From positions 20,786,840 to 20,850,839 of the forward strand of contig CM075767.1 of the NCBI GenBank assembly GCA_037974665.1: a DNA stretch of 64,000 nt, written 5' to 3'. Positions 10,239 to 21,746 of the stretch are shown here, piece by piece (the first letter of the stretch is position 1; each line of letters begins with the position of its first letter). Both the position numbers and the translations under genes were made by a program. The notes under the pieces were generated by a model. It was given only the letters and a program-made list of their open reading frames with translations, had not been told where the DNA came from and made no database searches. Origin of the DNA: Ehretia macrophylla. Lineage: Eukaryota; Streptophyta; Magnoliopsida; Boraginales; Ehretiaceae.

Positions 10239-11702
10239 TAGGCTTGTCAATTAAGTGTGAAGTCTAGCTCAACTCAAACCCAGCATATTCAAGTCTAGAC
10301 CTAGCATATTCAAGTCCACTTATAATTTTTTTTTTAATATTAAAATAGTATGCATTAAGCAATGTAAGAATGCATCATTACAAGTTTGCAACAAACTACA
10401 ACCAACAGTTGCTTTAAAAAAAAAAAAGTTGAAGTCTACATTTTAAGAAGTAAATAAATAAATAAATTTCAAATAATAGCTGAGAAGCCGTTGGTTGGTA
10501 ATACCAACAACTATTTTTAAAAATAATAATTTTAATTAAGAATAGCAAGTCATAGTAAAATTTATAGAGGAATGTCATGTCCCTTTGTCTTTTACATAGG
10601 GATGTCAAGTCCATTTTTCTTCAGACTTTAGGAGAACTTTTTTCTCGAAAAATGGAGAGTTCATTTTTCTCACATTTTCTTAAAAATAATTTTTGCACAT
10701 ACTCTGTTTTTTTTTTTTGTAAATACATAATTTTTTTAACTTAATTATACTATAACACTACATATTATTATACTTATTCGTTTGTAATTTAATCATTATT
10801 TCTATCAATTCTTTAGATTTGAAAAGACTATAATTATGGGAGAAGAAAATCTTTTACGACGATACGTCTATAAGAGGTTTGAAATCATTTTACATACTTT
10901 GAAGAATAGAGGCATGTAGTTTGTAACTATAGTCAACGTAAATATATATCTTGTCTTAAATTTAGAACTAAAATATTTGTTAGACACTTTGTATTTCAAC
11001 ACCAAAATGTGTCAAACTATTTCAATCTTGAAGACATTCAACCACCATTACTGTCACCACTGAAATAAGTATTTGGAGAGCCACTTCTACCAAGCCCAAC
11101 ACTACCGCCAGCAAGCCCATCACCTATACAATGAGTATAACAAAATGGAGAATTTTTCAATTAGCTTTCCTCAAACGTTTATGTAATATTTTATTTTTAT
11201 CTTTATGTTATTAATGTACTCGTATTTTGTGAACTTGTATGTAGTTTGTTATGCAATGTTATCAATCTACTTGATTCTTGTTAATTGTTAAATTTATTTT
11301 TCATGAAAAGTTTAGTTTAAGTTTCCCTTTTTTAATTATTAATCCAACTATACAAATATTCTAAATTAGTTTTTTCAGCTATAGTTATATGTGTATAAAT
11401 ATATGTATGTATGTATGTATATTGGTGTTTGTTTATGTATATGTGTTTGCATATTAGTATATATAATATATTCAAAATACACTAATAACAAAAACAAATA
11501 AATGGGTTCACCCAGCCCAACTTAGCTCATGACCTATAACAGTGGGCTCGTGGGCTGAGCTGAATTATGTATTTTGAGAAATGAGCTAAACCCAACCAAA
11601 CCTAGCCCACTAAAATCTATGTCGAGATAGACTCATTTTTTTTTTTTAACCCATGACTTGTACAAATTGAATTGGTTTGCGCTTGCCCATATACCAACTC
11701 TA
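10239..11702 (+). mobile_element. hAT transposon relic H1
   Basis: The left end TAGGCTTGTCAA and right end (reverse complement TAGAGTTGGTAT) resemble hAT terminal repeats. The last 500 bases match the inverted sequence of H2 (36329-37046), including the GTGGGCTCGTGGGCTGAGC-like block and a GTGAACTTGTATGTAGTTTG-like block. A decayed BED finger lies inside. I see no clean 8-bp target duplication (AATACTTC versus GATAGAAC match at 4 of 8), so the ends are approximate. Confidence 0.6.
10879..11035 (+). pseudogene. hAT transposase BED zinc-finger remnant (H1)
   Basis: The plus strand encodes NHFTYFEE, a stop, RHVVCNYSQRKY, then FVRHFVFQHQNVSNYF. This aligns with the better preserved copy in H2, which reads WNHFAYFEKHG then CNYCKRKY. 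BED fingers of hAT transposases bind the element's terminal DNA through a zinc ion. Here the second cysteine has become serine and a stop sits before the knuckle, so it is dead. Nothing of the catalytic RNase H-like domain is visible downstream. Confidence 0.5.
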
Positions 11703-13003
11703 GATAGAACCCAGGAACCACTTTGGGTGGCAGGATGCACACAATGGATGGAAGAATGGTCCTAGATCATGCGCGAGAAACATAATGGAATAACAACTTT
11801 TGTCTTCCTGAATTCATATGTATAGATTTTGTCTATACAAAGTGCAGTAGTAACTGAAAGATTGTCTCTATCGGATGCCTAAAGAGAATATAAACATAGT
11901 TGATATGGACATTAAATCATCCCCATATGTGAAAGGCTAAAATAACCTCTCTTCAAAAATCAGAACAAGGGCCAATTGATGAAGATAACATGGGCCATCA
12001 GACTTATTCGAACTCAAAACCGTTTTTTGAGCACAGAGTGATCTCATTGAATATTTTCTCCATTCCTCCATATTATACGACGGATAGTAGGAACTCGGGA
12101 TCGGACCTCTCCTCCCATATCGGAGACTATTTCTAAGGCACCCACTTTCTATGTAAGTAATTAACCCATTTTATTTTTACTCTATACACTCTCTTATATT
12201 TTTTGACCTTTCAACTAGATACTAACTTGAGCTTTTGAGTTTATCTCTCGAAATTGAGTCCGCATTTTACTTTTGTCTATTTTCTGGAGTTTGCAGCTCA
12301 GACTCTTGCTCGGCAATCGTCAAACATGTGCGGAGGCAAACCTGATTCCCCACAAGCCTCCAATTTTTAATTTTTAAAAAAATTATGAATTTAAAGAAAA
12401 TACAAAACACTTGTTTTTTTTTTTTTTAAACGACTCTCTAATTAAATTTTACTCCTCTAATATTTAATTATTAATTCCACTCGTCTCGTGCAACAACTTA
12501 TTACCTTATCAATATGAATATGGCATGTTGGTGATTTCAGCACTATTCTACAGCATTACGAAGGGAAATGAGGGAGAGTAACAAATGTTTACTTAGGTCT
12601 ATGTAAGGTGTATTCTTGAAATGGCTGCTCTTTGTGTTATTTGTTTTTTTTGTTTTTCCCTCTCTTTTTCTTTAATCACAAAAACTAATTTTTCGATATC
12701 TATATAAACACGGCAGCGTTTGAAATATTTTCTATCTTTATGGTGACCATACGTTGTGGTCTAACCGTGTAAGCGCTGTTGGATTTGACAGTGGAAGCAT
12801 CATCTACTAGACAACCTTTTTCTTCTTTTTATTCTCTCGACAACAAATGATCATACTTCTTTTTGCTTGACTAGAATAGGTTCCGTTGATTTTCCTAATC
12901 CTTTGTCAATGGTCAATCACAAAATATTCCACAAATGGTGGTCCCTCTAGCTTTAGATTACAGCGTACGTTGGTTCATCAATCACGACTTGTTGAGAGAT
13001 TAG
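11703..13003. other. Intergenic, possible LTR scrap
   Basis: No coding frame seen. Around 12218-12330 the text ACTAACTTGAGCTTTTGAGT is a weak echo of the block at 121-150. A GC-richer stretch (CTTGCTCGGCAATCGTC) follows, so it may be another old LTR end. Poly-T tracts at 11638-11648 and 12415-12428. Confidence 0.3.
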
Positions 13004-13448
13004 GGCTCCGTTTATTTATCGTAAAATAATTTGCTAGTGTAAAATATTTTCCGTGAAAAGTATTTTCTTGAAAAATAAAATATTTTACATGATTCTGTTT
13101 GTTTGCCGTAAAATAACTTGTTGGAGGAAAATATTTTATTGAAAAATAGAATACTGAAAAATATTTTCTGGTGTTTGGATGTGCCGTAAGTTTTGTAAAA
13201 TGTTTTCTTCTCCCAAAGGACATGAAAACATTTTACATAATTTTGTACTAGCCGCAATTGTTGACCGGAAAATATTTTACGGTTGACCAATTTTCCAGTG
13301 TTACCAAACACCGTAAAATTAAGAAAAAGCAGCCGCAATTTTTGACCGAAAAATATTTTACGGTTGACCAATTTTCCAGTGTTACCAAACACCGTAAAAT
13401 CCGGAAAATGTTTTCCGGGAAAATATTTTACGGCAAACAAACGGAGCC
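13004..13448. mobile_element. MITE with GGCTCCGTTT inverted termini
   Basis: The left end GGCTCCGTTTATTTATCGTA matches the reverse complement of the right end, GGCTCCGTTTGTTTGCCGTA, at 17 of 20 positions. TAG flanks both sides (13001-13003 and 13449-13451). The inside is dominated by GTAAAATATTTT and its complement. The start of the terminus is the same type as in the MITE at 2049-2448. All reading frames overlapping it are chance. Confidence 0.8.
13251..13410 (+). repeat. 81-bp tandem duplication inside the MITE
   Basis: Two copies start at GCCGCAATT (13251 and 13332) and run through TTTTACGGTTGACCAATTTT and CAGTGTTACCAAACACCG. They differ at only a few bases, so the duplication is younger than the MITE's terminal divergence. 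Confidence 0.85.
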
Positions 13449-13712
13449 TAGAAGAAAATTTGAAGGTGCCAGTGGCAACTTGTGGCATTTTAGCTTCTTT
13501 TCTTTTGCTGAAAAAATTAAATATCGGTAAATTCAAAATTTTTATTTAGTGAAATTAAAATATTTAAATTAACTCTCATATATAAAAATTTATGTTTTTG
13601 TGAGAGTTCAATTAATTTTTTATGCTAAAAATAATTTAAAAATACACATATTTTCAAAGAATCTTGGGTGAATAAGGGCCACTTGCGTTCCGTGATTGAT
13701 CTAGATACTTTT

Positions 13713-14095
13713 GGTTCAAAGGAAAAATTGTCCCTATTATTTTTTTAAAATTTTAAATTCGTTTTTATCGTTCAAAATTAGTTAATTTAATCCCTATTAT
13801 TTCTTAAAAATTTTAAATTCGTCCCTATTGTTTAAAATTAGCAAATTCCTATTATTTTTCAAAAAAATTTAATGTATATCGAGGACTAATTTGAATTATA
13901 TATAAAAATAATAAAGACTAAACTGAAATTTTTTGAAAAATAATAGATATTAAATTAACTAATTTTAACAATAGGGACAAATTTTATTTTTGAAAAAAAT
14001 AAAGACTAAATTGACTAATGTTAAAAAAATAAGGACTAATTTGAAATTTTAGATAAATAAAAGAAACTATTTGTTCCATTTTCCCTTCTTTGAAA
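13713..14095. repeat. AT-rich imperfect palindrome, MITE-like
   Basis: The left arm (TTCAAAGGAAAAATTG, then TTTTAAATTCG and AAAATTAGTTAATTTA) matches the reverse complement of the right arm (ending CATTTTCCCTTCTTTGAA) over most of its length. The left half also holds two near-copies of CCCTATTATTT..TTAAATTCG. It is non-coding. The arms extend to the TTCAAAG/CTTTGAA edges, and I see no target duplication. Confidence 0.55.
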
Positions 14096-14844
14096 CATTG
14101 TAATGTTCGGGTGTTTGCAATACATTTCACGATTTACAAAAAGCTGAAGTAGAGGTTCACCTGTACCTTTAATTTGATGCTCAAATTATTTCGTTGTTAA
14201 AAATTGCTTAAATTAGTCATTTATGTGGGTTAACCAAGTTTTGGCAAAATAGGATTTTACTACACAACATCTATGTATATATGATATTCCATATATTATA
14301 AGAAAGATATATAATTAATTTATTCAAGTACTTAATGAAGTTACAAGAATCAAATTCATGAAACTCATACCTAATTTTATTTTTAGGAGAATTTTACACA
14401 TTAAGTATGGTATATGATAATGAACAAGTCAGAAGAATAAACTATATTGTAAATGAAGAAAAAATCAATGCTCTATATAGAGGTCAGACTTAAACTTAGG
14501 ACATTCGACCTACGAATCAGTGTGAAAGTTTAGTTATATTTTTTCATTTAGTGAGCATAACAATCTTGTATATTTTTTAATATGGTTTTACAATAATGAA
14601 GTGTGTCTACAGTATAAATGGGTGCTTTTCGTAAAATATTGTTCCTCTAAATAATTGCTTTTCCTCGTTATGTAATACTTTTAGGCTAATGTTCTACACA
14701 TACTCTTTGATTTATATGTCCCGTAATCTAAATATCTTTGCATCATCTGCTCCTTCACATGGCAAAGTCAAACTCGCTGGGCCACAGTCAAAGAATTTGA
14801 TTCCTAATAACGTAATTACGTTATAATCAAAGAGGTTAATTTGA
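14096..14844. other. AT-rich intergenic, nothing seen
   Basis: No coding frame, palindrome or known repeat recognised in this stretch. Confidence 0.5.
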
Positions 14845-15015
14845 AGAATAATGTTAGATATTATCTTATTTATATTATTAAATATTATATTTTACGTGTA
14901 TATCTAGTTGACATATTAATTTAAAAAATTATTTTAATTTTTAATTTTTTTTAATATGTCAATTAAATATATAAATAAAAAATAATATTTAAATAATAAA
15001 ATAACATAATATTCC
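14845..15015. repeat. AT-rich palindrome, MITE-like
   Basis: The left arm (AGAATAATGTTA, then TTGACATATTAATTT) matches the reverse complement of the right arm (AATATGTCAATTAA, then TAACATAATATTCC) around a centre near 14935. It is about 170 bp with almost no GC. No target duplication was recognised. Confidence 0.5.
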
Positions 15016-15889
15016 ACGTCAACATCCAAATAATTCACAAATGATCAAATATGAGTACCTTATCCAACCTGCGTGGACTCTTCTGTAAGCTGCTATGGAA
15101 ACATCATATGGGCCACACGTCATCGTACAAATAATTGAGTATAAATTCGAAATATCTCAATTACCAATATTTTAAAAAAGTGTTAAATTAGTCTCTCTTG
15201 CTAAATATTTAATTGAAAATTTATAAAATAACTAAAATATTCTTAAAAATTAATTCAAATTAGTGTTTTTTTTCTTTTTTCTTTTTTCTTTTTTCATTTT
15301 TTATATCATTTTCTTCTTCTCACATCATATCTCATGGCTAAACTATCAATATCGCTACACATGCCTTACGTGTTTATGATAAATTTATCAGCTTCTCATG
15401 TTCATTGTAATTAGAATTAAAATTTTAAAATTTAATTCAAATATTTGTAGATCCCCAGAGTTCATTATCGCCAACATCAGCATTGAATAGTTGACAACAT
15501 AAAATACCTAAAATAATGCAAAAATTAGGAAAAGTTCTGAGAAGTTATTAGGGAAAAAAAACTATAAAGGCTTTTTATCCTCAAAATAATTTCTTGCCTA
15601 AAAATTATTCAGATATTTTTAGTATTTATGCATCATTTTGCATACTTTATAGGATTAAATCATTAATGATGATGTTGGTGATAATAGGTCTAGATATGAG
15701 CTTTTCAACTTTGTAATGATGATGAAAAGTCTAGTAAATGTGCGAAAAACAATTATGGCAAATGTCTTGGTGTTGGTTGTCACTCTTCGATCTAACTCTA
15801 CGCTAAAGGTTAAATTTTGATCCGATAAACGGATAGAGTCTTCTCTGTACTGTGAACATTCTGAAAATCTGTAAGCATTCAAATAAGTC
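15016..15889. other. Intergenic, nothing recognised
   Basis: AT-rich. A 78-codon minus-strand frame (15655-15891) has no domain I recognise. The right end may belong to the LTR fragment that follows. Confidence 0.45.
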
Positions 15890-16585
15890 ACAGAACCACA
15901 AGAACTCCATTTCTAATTCAAATCCTAGTTTCAAGGTCATCCGAGCCTTAAGTCATACAAACAGCTTAGATACATACAAGCATGCATTCACAATATAAAA
16001 TTCTTTACAAAACTGCTTATCATACCACTCCATGATAGCATTTAAACATTTTGAGAAATTAAAGTCAACCCTTACAATCCCCTGCAACCACACACAAGCA
16101 TGCAGCAACTAAAAGTAAGAAGTTTAGTTATTACATGCCATGGTTACTTATCATACATTACATTCACTTACAACTACACATTATGTACATGAGCTCAAGG
16201 GCTCCAAAATAGAACATAAGTAGAACAAGCAAAGTCTTCACATATCAACAAGAACCACAATCCACCTCAAGCAAATAGAACACTGCAACTAAGGCAACTG
16301 ATCAGTCTGGACCTCTTGCTCCTCACCTTCAACCAAATCAAGTTGGGGTTCAACCTCAGCACCTTCTAAATCATGTTAGTGAGGTATGAGAAACCACAAT
16401 TGCCAGTGAGGGATTAAGAATACCTGGGTCGTGTAACCACACATATCAAATGATATGATACACTTAACCCCAACACTCCAGAATTCTCTTATTTTTGACC
16501 ACGAACCACGATCAATGTGTCGGCATAACCCTAATCACTCCAGTGGGTGTACTCCGGATGTACCCCGATAAACCTACGACCCAAT
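15890..16585 (-). mobile_element. Truncated gypsy-type LTR, family E
   Basis: Aligns with the complete solo LTR at 42139-44651. Shared blocks, in order, are CATCCGAGCCTTAAG, GCTTATCATACCACTC, a (T/G)TTAG(T/C)GAGGTATGAG block, TTAACCCCAACACTCCAG, AACCACGA, and GGGTGTACTCC(G/A)GATGTACC. It stops at CGACCCAAT, exactly where element A begins. A therefore inserted into this LTR; the rest of it is not found on A's other side. The left limit is approximate. Confidence 0.7.
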
Positions 16586-18538
16586 TGAAAGAATTTTTCT
16601 TTTTAGAGTTATGGAATCATATAGATTAAAACCAAGAGGAATCCATGGCTAGAATTTCAAAAATTTCTATAACAAAGTCTATATTCATCCAAAAACTCTA
16701 CTCTTGATTTCATGTGGTTAACATATGGTAAGCATATATTCAAGCATATATCTATATAGTAAAGAGGTAGATTTAGATATACCTCTTGTAGATCTTGCAA
16801 AGATGATGATGATAATGATGAACAAGTTTTGACAAGTCCTCTCACAAATGCAAGAGCTCTAGGTTTTCCACACAAGCGTGAATGAGTTCCTTAATCACCA
16901 AAGGTTTTATGCTAGTCTTCTTTGGGATGTTTTTAAGCTAGAATAAGAGTTTTTTCTGAAAAATTGAAACCTCTTCTTGGGCTGCCCATGCAATGGACGA
17001 AAATTGCACAATAAAAAGAGAAGACAAAATTGTTCTTCTCAATGCATTGTGTTTTTCTATGCATGCCTTGTGTAATGTGTTCCTTGTTTTATGCATTGTA
17101 TGTAGTGTATTTAGAAGACAACAATTGCACTTCTCAATGCATCAAAACATGTGCTTTGTCTTCTTTTATCTTAACCATTGATTTCAAAAATAATGGTCAA
17201 CTTGATGATTTGGAACAATCTTAGCCATCTATTTGGCATCTTCATTTTTCAAGACTAATATGTATATATACATATCATATACATGTATATATACTTTATT
17301 AATCTTGTATTTGTACATTTAATTTAATCTAATTATTATTAGTTTAAATTAAAGAAACTAACTTTCCGTATTTGGACTTTTGTCCCAACACTTATAAATA
17401 ATTACACATTCGGCCCATTACTACTTAATGGCCGAGCATTGCCAACGTTAACACTTTAACGTTCCAAAACCAAATTCAAGCTTATCCGAAACTCATTCAA
17501 TTACGCTTTATTGTGTGTGACTCTCTAGATTCACCGCCATATAGCAATGAGAGAACATTAAACGACTTTAATATATTTTGGGAATATATCTGCCATTCCC
17601 AAAATACCCTCACGTTCTAGAGTGACGTCTAGGAACGTATCAAGACAATTTATATAGCAATGAAGTCAAACAGGTGAATCTATTTATAGTCGCGAATAAT
17701 CGTACAGTTTAATCCTTCTATTAATACGTCCCGATCGAGCAAAGACCATGAAAAGATTAAGTCTATAAACTCGATAACGATGCAAACATCTAATAGGGTA
17801 GAATGAGAGATGACATTCATGGAAACACTTTTCCATCATCCATGCCTTGGCCAAGGACTTCCTCATTGTACAACCGAAATTAGATTGCATAGGACATCGC
17901 CTCACACCGGAGGTTAATAGATCCTTTCTCGACAATTACCTGTCAACCACTATACTAGAAAGATAATATGCAAGAGGTCGTAACTTATCTTGACAAGTCA
18001 AAGAAAAGTGTTGTCCAAGTGCTAATATTAAATTCCAATATATGTTACAGCCATAATTTTTCAAGTTTAAGGATTACATGTACATTCACAACGAATAACA
18101 AACTATTAATCCGAAATCATGTAGTTTGTTACTCATGTCACATTCAATGATCTATTCTACTAATTATCATTCACGTGATTGTTAATTGCATCATATGTTG
18201 TTATGGTTCATGGCTCACCATCCTTTACCATTAATATCTAATATCAATCAAAGGTAACAATTCACGTGATAGTCCATAATAGATTATTCTAGTCCCGGTC
18301 AAATAATCTAAGGACTACGAATAGTTTTAGATATTCTATATACGCAAGAAACATGCCAAGATATTCCAACGTATTTTGGAATATATTTCTTTTACAAGAA
18401 TATCAGAAGACACATTCATATAATATAAAAGCGGAGAATATGAACATCCATAAACTGCCATTGATAAATATACAAGTTTACATAAAATGCCAAAAAATAG
18501 GTCATCTAACCACATAGCATTAGGGCATATCGCTAACA
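16586..18538 (-). repeat. Element A 3' LTR
   Basis: 1953 bp. On the minus strand it starts TGTTAGCGATATGCCC and ends AAAATTCTTTCA. It pairs with 24382-26329. Paired frames in both LTRs (for example 16657-16875 and 24452-24670) are simply the same non-coding sequence read twice. Confidence 0.92.
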
Positions 18539-18550
18539 ATCTCCCACTTG
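18539..18550 (-). other. Element A polypurine tract
   Basis: On the minus strand CAAGTGGGAGAT lies directly before the 3' LTR's TGTTAG. This is where plus-strand DNA synthesis would be primed. Confidence 0.8.
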
Positions 18551-18573
18551 CACTAATGTAGTATTACAAAAGG

Positions 18574-19182
18574 CTAACGTATCATACTATGGTATCGCAT
18601 ACCCATCTTCTCAAGATGACGATCCAGCTGTGACTGACTCAAAGCTTTCGTGAGTGGGTCAGCTACATTATCTAGGGTTGGAACTTTCTGCAAGCTTATA
18701 TCTTTTCGAGCAACAATCTCTCGAATGATATGAAACCTCCTTTCAATATGTTTGGATTTTTGGTGAGATCTCGGTTCCTTGGCTTGTGCAATCGCCCTAT
18801 TGTTATCACAATACAAAGGTATCGACATTTCAATGGACGGAACAACTTCAAGCTCTTTTAAGAATTTCTTCATCCAAACTGCTTCTTTTGCAGCATCACA
18901 TGCAGCAATGTACTCGGCTTCAGTAGTGGAATCAGCAGTCACAGGTTGTTTGGAACTCCTCCAACTAACTGCTCCTCCATTACATACAAAAATGAATCCT
19001 GATGTAGACTTTCTATCATCTCTATCAGATTGAAAATCTGAATCAGTGTAACCTTCAATACGGAGTTCACCGCCTCCATAGATTAAAACCAAATCCTTAG
19101 TTCTTCTCAAGTACTTAAGGATGTGTTTTACAGCTATCCAGTGACCATCACCTGGATCAGACTGATATCTGCTCGTGTACAT
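18574..19182 (-). pseudogene. Element A RNase H domain
   Basis: RNase H removes the RNA strand during reverse transcription. The frame shows RYQSDPG, LKYLRRTKDLVL and GYTDSDFQSDRDDRKSTSGF (first catalytic aspartate). It continues with DSTTEAEYIA (catalytic glutamate), YCDNNRAIAQAKEP (aspartate), HIERRFHIIRE and VADPLTKALS near the end, with a stop close to the purine tract. All acidic positions are kept. It lies in a different frame from the RT upstream, because about 31 bp are missing near 19180 compared with element B. The domain is otherwise undamaged. Confidence 0.9.
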
Positions 19183-20063
19183 AGCATGGCATACATGAGA
19201 CTACCTATGGCGGAAGCATATGGTATTCTTTCCATGCGTTGTCGTTCCTCGTCGGTTTTTGGAGACATTTCTTTAGAGAGATGCACACCGTGCCTCATAG
19301 GCAAGAGACCTTTCTTAGAACCCTCCATCTTGAATTTTTTCAAGATCCTTTCTATGTACATGCTTTGGGATAAACCAATTAATCTTTTCATTCTATCCCT
19401 ATAGACACGAATTCCTAAGATATAAGTGGCTTCTCCCAAATCTTTCATGGAGAATTTATTGCTCAACCAAACCTTTGCGGACATCATATGACCTGTGTCA
19501 TTTCCCATGATCAGTATATCGTCTACATACAAGATGAGAAAAGTGATCGCACTCCCACTAATCTTCTTGTAAACACAGGGTTCATCATCATTTTTAATGA
19601 AACCAAACTCCTTGATTTCATCATTAAATCTGATGTTCCAAGATCGGGAAGCTTGTTTGAGACCATAAATTGATCTCTTATGCTTGCATACTTTATGATG
19701 TTTGGATTCAAAACCGACAGGTTGTTCCATATAGATATCTTCCTCAAGATATCCATTAAGAAACGCGGTTTTAACATCCATTTTCCATATATCATAATCA
19801 TAGTATGCGGCAATTGCAAGCATTATGCGAATAGACTTAAGCATAGCAACCGGTGAAAAAGTCTCGTCATAATCAACACCTTGTTTCTGACGATAACCTT
19901 TTGCAACGAGTCTAGCTTTAAAAGTTTCAACTTTTCCATCTGCTCCCAGTTTTCTCTTGAAGACCTATTTGCAACCAATAGGTACGATACCTTCAGGTAT
20001 GTCTACCAAGGTCCAAACATCGTTAGAGTACATGGAGTCTATTTCAACTTGCATTGCTTGTTT
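19134..20063 (-). pseudogene. Element A reverse transcriptase
   Basis: Copia RT copies the RNA into cDNA. Visible motifs are VPIGCK (19968 upward) and SPVAMLKSIRIMLAI, then KMDVKTAFLNG, EDIYMEQPVGF, YGLKQASRSWN and the active-site LYVDDILIMGND. DLGEATYILGIRVYRD and IGSLMYAMLCTRAD follow. TAG at 19965-19967 replaces the tryptophan of the usual GCKWVF, and TAG at 20064-20066 replaces the tryptophan of EKWKQAM. The frame then runs out just after MLCTRAD, where the deletion moves RNase H to another frame. With these breaks no full-length Pol can be made. Confidence 0.92.
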
Positions 20064-20066
20064 CTA

Positions 20067-21020
20067 TTTCTCGGAATCGATATCATGTATCGCTTCCTCA
20101 TAAGTAGCAGGATCATCAATTTGATCGTTATCCCCAACAACAAACAATTTTTGCGTTTCCTCAAGAAGATATCCATATCTTTCAGGAGGATGGGATATCC
20201 CACTAGACGTACGAGGAATCTGTGTTGTGACTTGTTCTAGATTGTCTTGAACAGTTTCAGAATCTTGATTTGGGTCATTTTGTGGTTCAGAGGACGATTC
20301 CTCTATTTCTACTTTTCTTCCTGAGCCACCTTCTTGAATAAACTCTTTTTCAAGAAAGATAGCATCACGGCTGATCAAAATCCTTTGATCACTAGGAAAA
20401 TAGAAATAATATCCTTTAGTTTCCTTAGGATATCCCACAAAACGACCTTTATCAGATCTAGCTTCCAATTTGTCCGTCTTAAGTTTTTTAACAAAAACGG
20501 GACAGCCCCAAATCTTAATGTGATTAAGACTTGGTTTCCTACCAACCCATAACTCATACGGTGTAGTAGGAACAGCTTTAGATGGAACTCTGTTCAATAG
20601 ATAAATGGCCGTAAGAAGTGCATAACCCCATAATGAAATAGGGAGATCCGTGTAACTGATCATAGATCGTACCATATCCATTAATGTACGATTCCTACGT
20701 TCAGATACCCCATTTAATTGTGGTGTAGCTGGTGGCGTTGTTTGTGAGGTAATACCAGTTTCTTTGAGATAATCAAGAAACTCGGTACTCAAGTATTCAC
20801 CTCCACGATCTGATCGTAGGGTTTTGATTCTTTTTCCCAATTGGTTTTCTACTTCAGCCTTAAACTCTTTGAATTTTTCAAAAGCTTCAGACTTATACTT
20901 CAACAAGTATACATAACCATATCGTGAATAATCATCCGTAAAAGTTATGAAGTAGTAATAACCACCGCGAGCCATTTCCCTAAACGGTCCACAAACATCA
21001 CTATGTATTAATCCTAACAA
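20067..21020 (-). pseudogene. Element A integrase
   Basis: The integrase joins the cDNA to host DNA. The core begins LGLIHSDVCGPF (first catalytic D). It continues with TFTDDYSRYGYVYL, LRSDRGGEYL (second D), and LNGVSERRNRTLMDMVRSM (catalytic E). The usual copia C-terminal part follows: LWGYALLTAIYLLNRVPSK, KIWGCPVFVKK and RFVGYPKETKGYYFY. After it comes a variable acidic hinge ending YEEAIHDIDSEK. A TAA at 21021-21023 cuts it from the protease part, and TAG 20064 cuts it from RT. The domain itself is intact over about 300 residues. Confidence 0.92.
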
Positions 21021-21746
21021 TTATGTAGCTCGTATACCTTGTCCAATAAAAGGTGACTTGGTCATCTTACCAAGAATGCAAGATTCGCATGTAGGGTTGG
21101 GTTCACATCCCAATGAACTAATGAGTTCATTTTGAACCATCCATGCCAATCTTTTATCATTGATATGACCAAGCTTTAAGTGCCATAATTGTCTTGGATT
21201 AATTTGGTTATCTCGAGGACGCTTTCCTTTTGAATTAGTAGTTGATGTAGATGTAACATTTATGCTATGACTTGTATCTAAATGATAAAGACCGTTTACC
21301 AAAAAAGCCTTGCCAACATATTCATTACTATAACGAATATTACAGCAATTGTTTACAAATGAAAATTCATAATTTTCCGATGCAAGCTTAGGAATATACA
21401 TGATATTCCTAATTGCATTTGGTACATACAAAACATCTTTAAGATTTAATACATGTCCAGTAGGCATATGCACATCAAAACTACCCCTGGCTAAAGCTGC
21501 AACATTTGCCCCGTTGCCAACCTTCAAAACGACTTCACGCTTCTGAAGCGAACTCCGATCACTTAGATTCTGTTCAAAAACACAAATGTGAGAAGTTGCA
21601 CCAGAATCTAAAATCCACGAAGTATTATGATGACCAATTGACAAATTAGTCTCAATCACAAACATAAAAGAAATATTACCTTTATCAGCGGCTACCTTAG
21701 CCTTTTGTTCCTTCAACTCCTGAAGGTATAAAGGACAGTTTCTTTT
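21021..21746 (-). pseudogene. Element A protease and GAG-pre-integrase region
   Basis: The aspartic protease, which would cut the polyprotein, shows SWILDSGATSHIC near the start (catalytic D in DSGA). Flap-region text KVGNGANVAALARG and LKDVLYVPNAIRNI follow. The pre-integrase zinc region is seen as LWHLKLGHINDKRL and CESCILGKMTKSPF. It sits in the same frame as gag and integrase but is bounded by TAG 21747 upstream and TAA 21021 downstream. Confidence 0.9.

Noticed and set aside
12978-13549. Overlapping frames of 60-174 codons on both strands
   Set aside because: They are the MITE and its tandem duplication read in several frames; GTAAAATATTTT repeats give the KYF-rich text.
16657-18150. 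Paired small frames repeated near 24452-25730
   Set aside because: Same frames in both LTRs of element A; non-coding LTR sequence, not duplicated genes.
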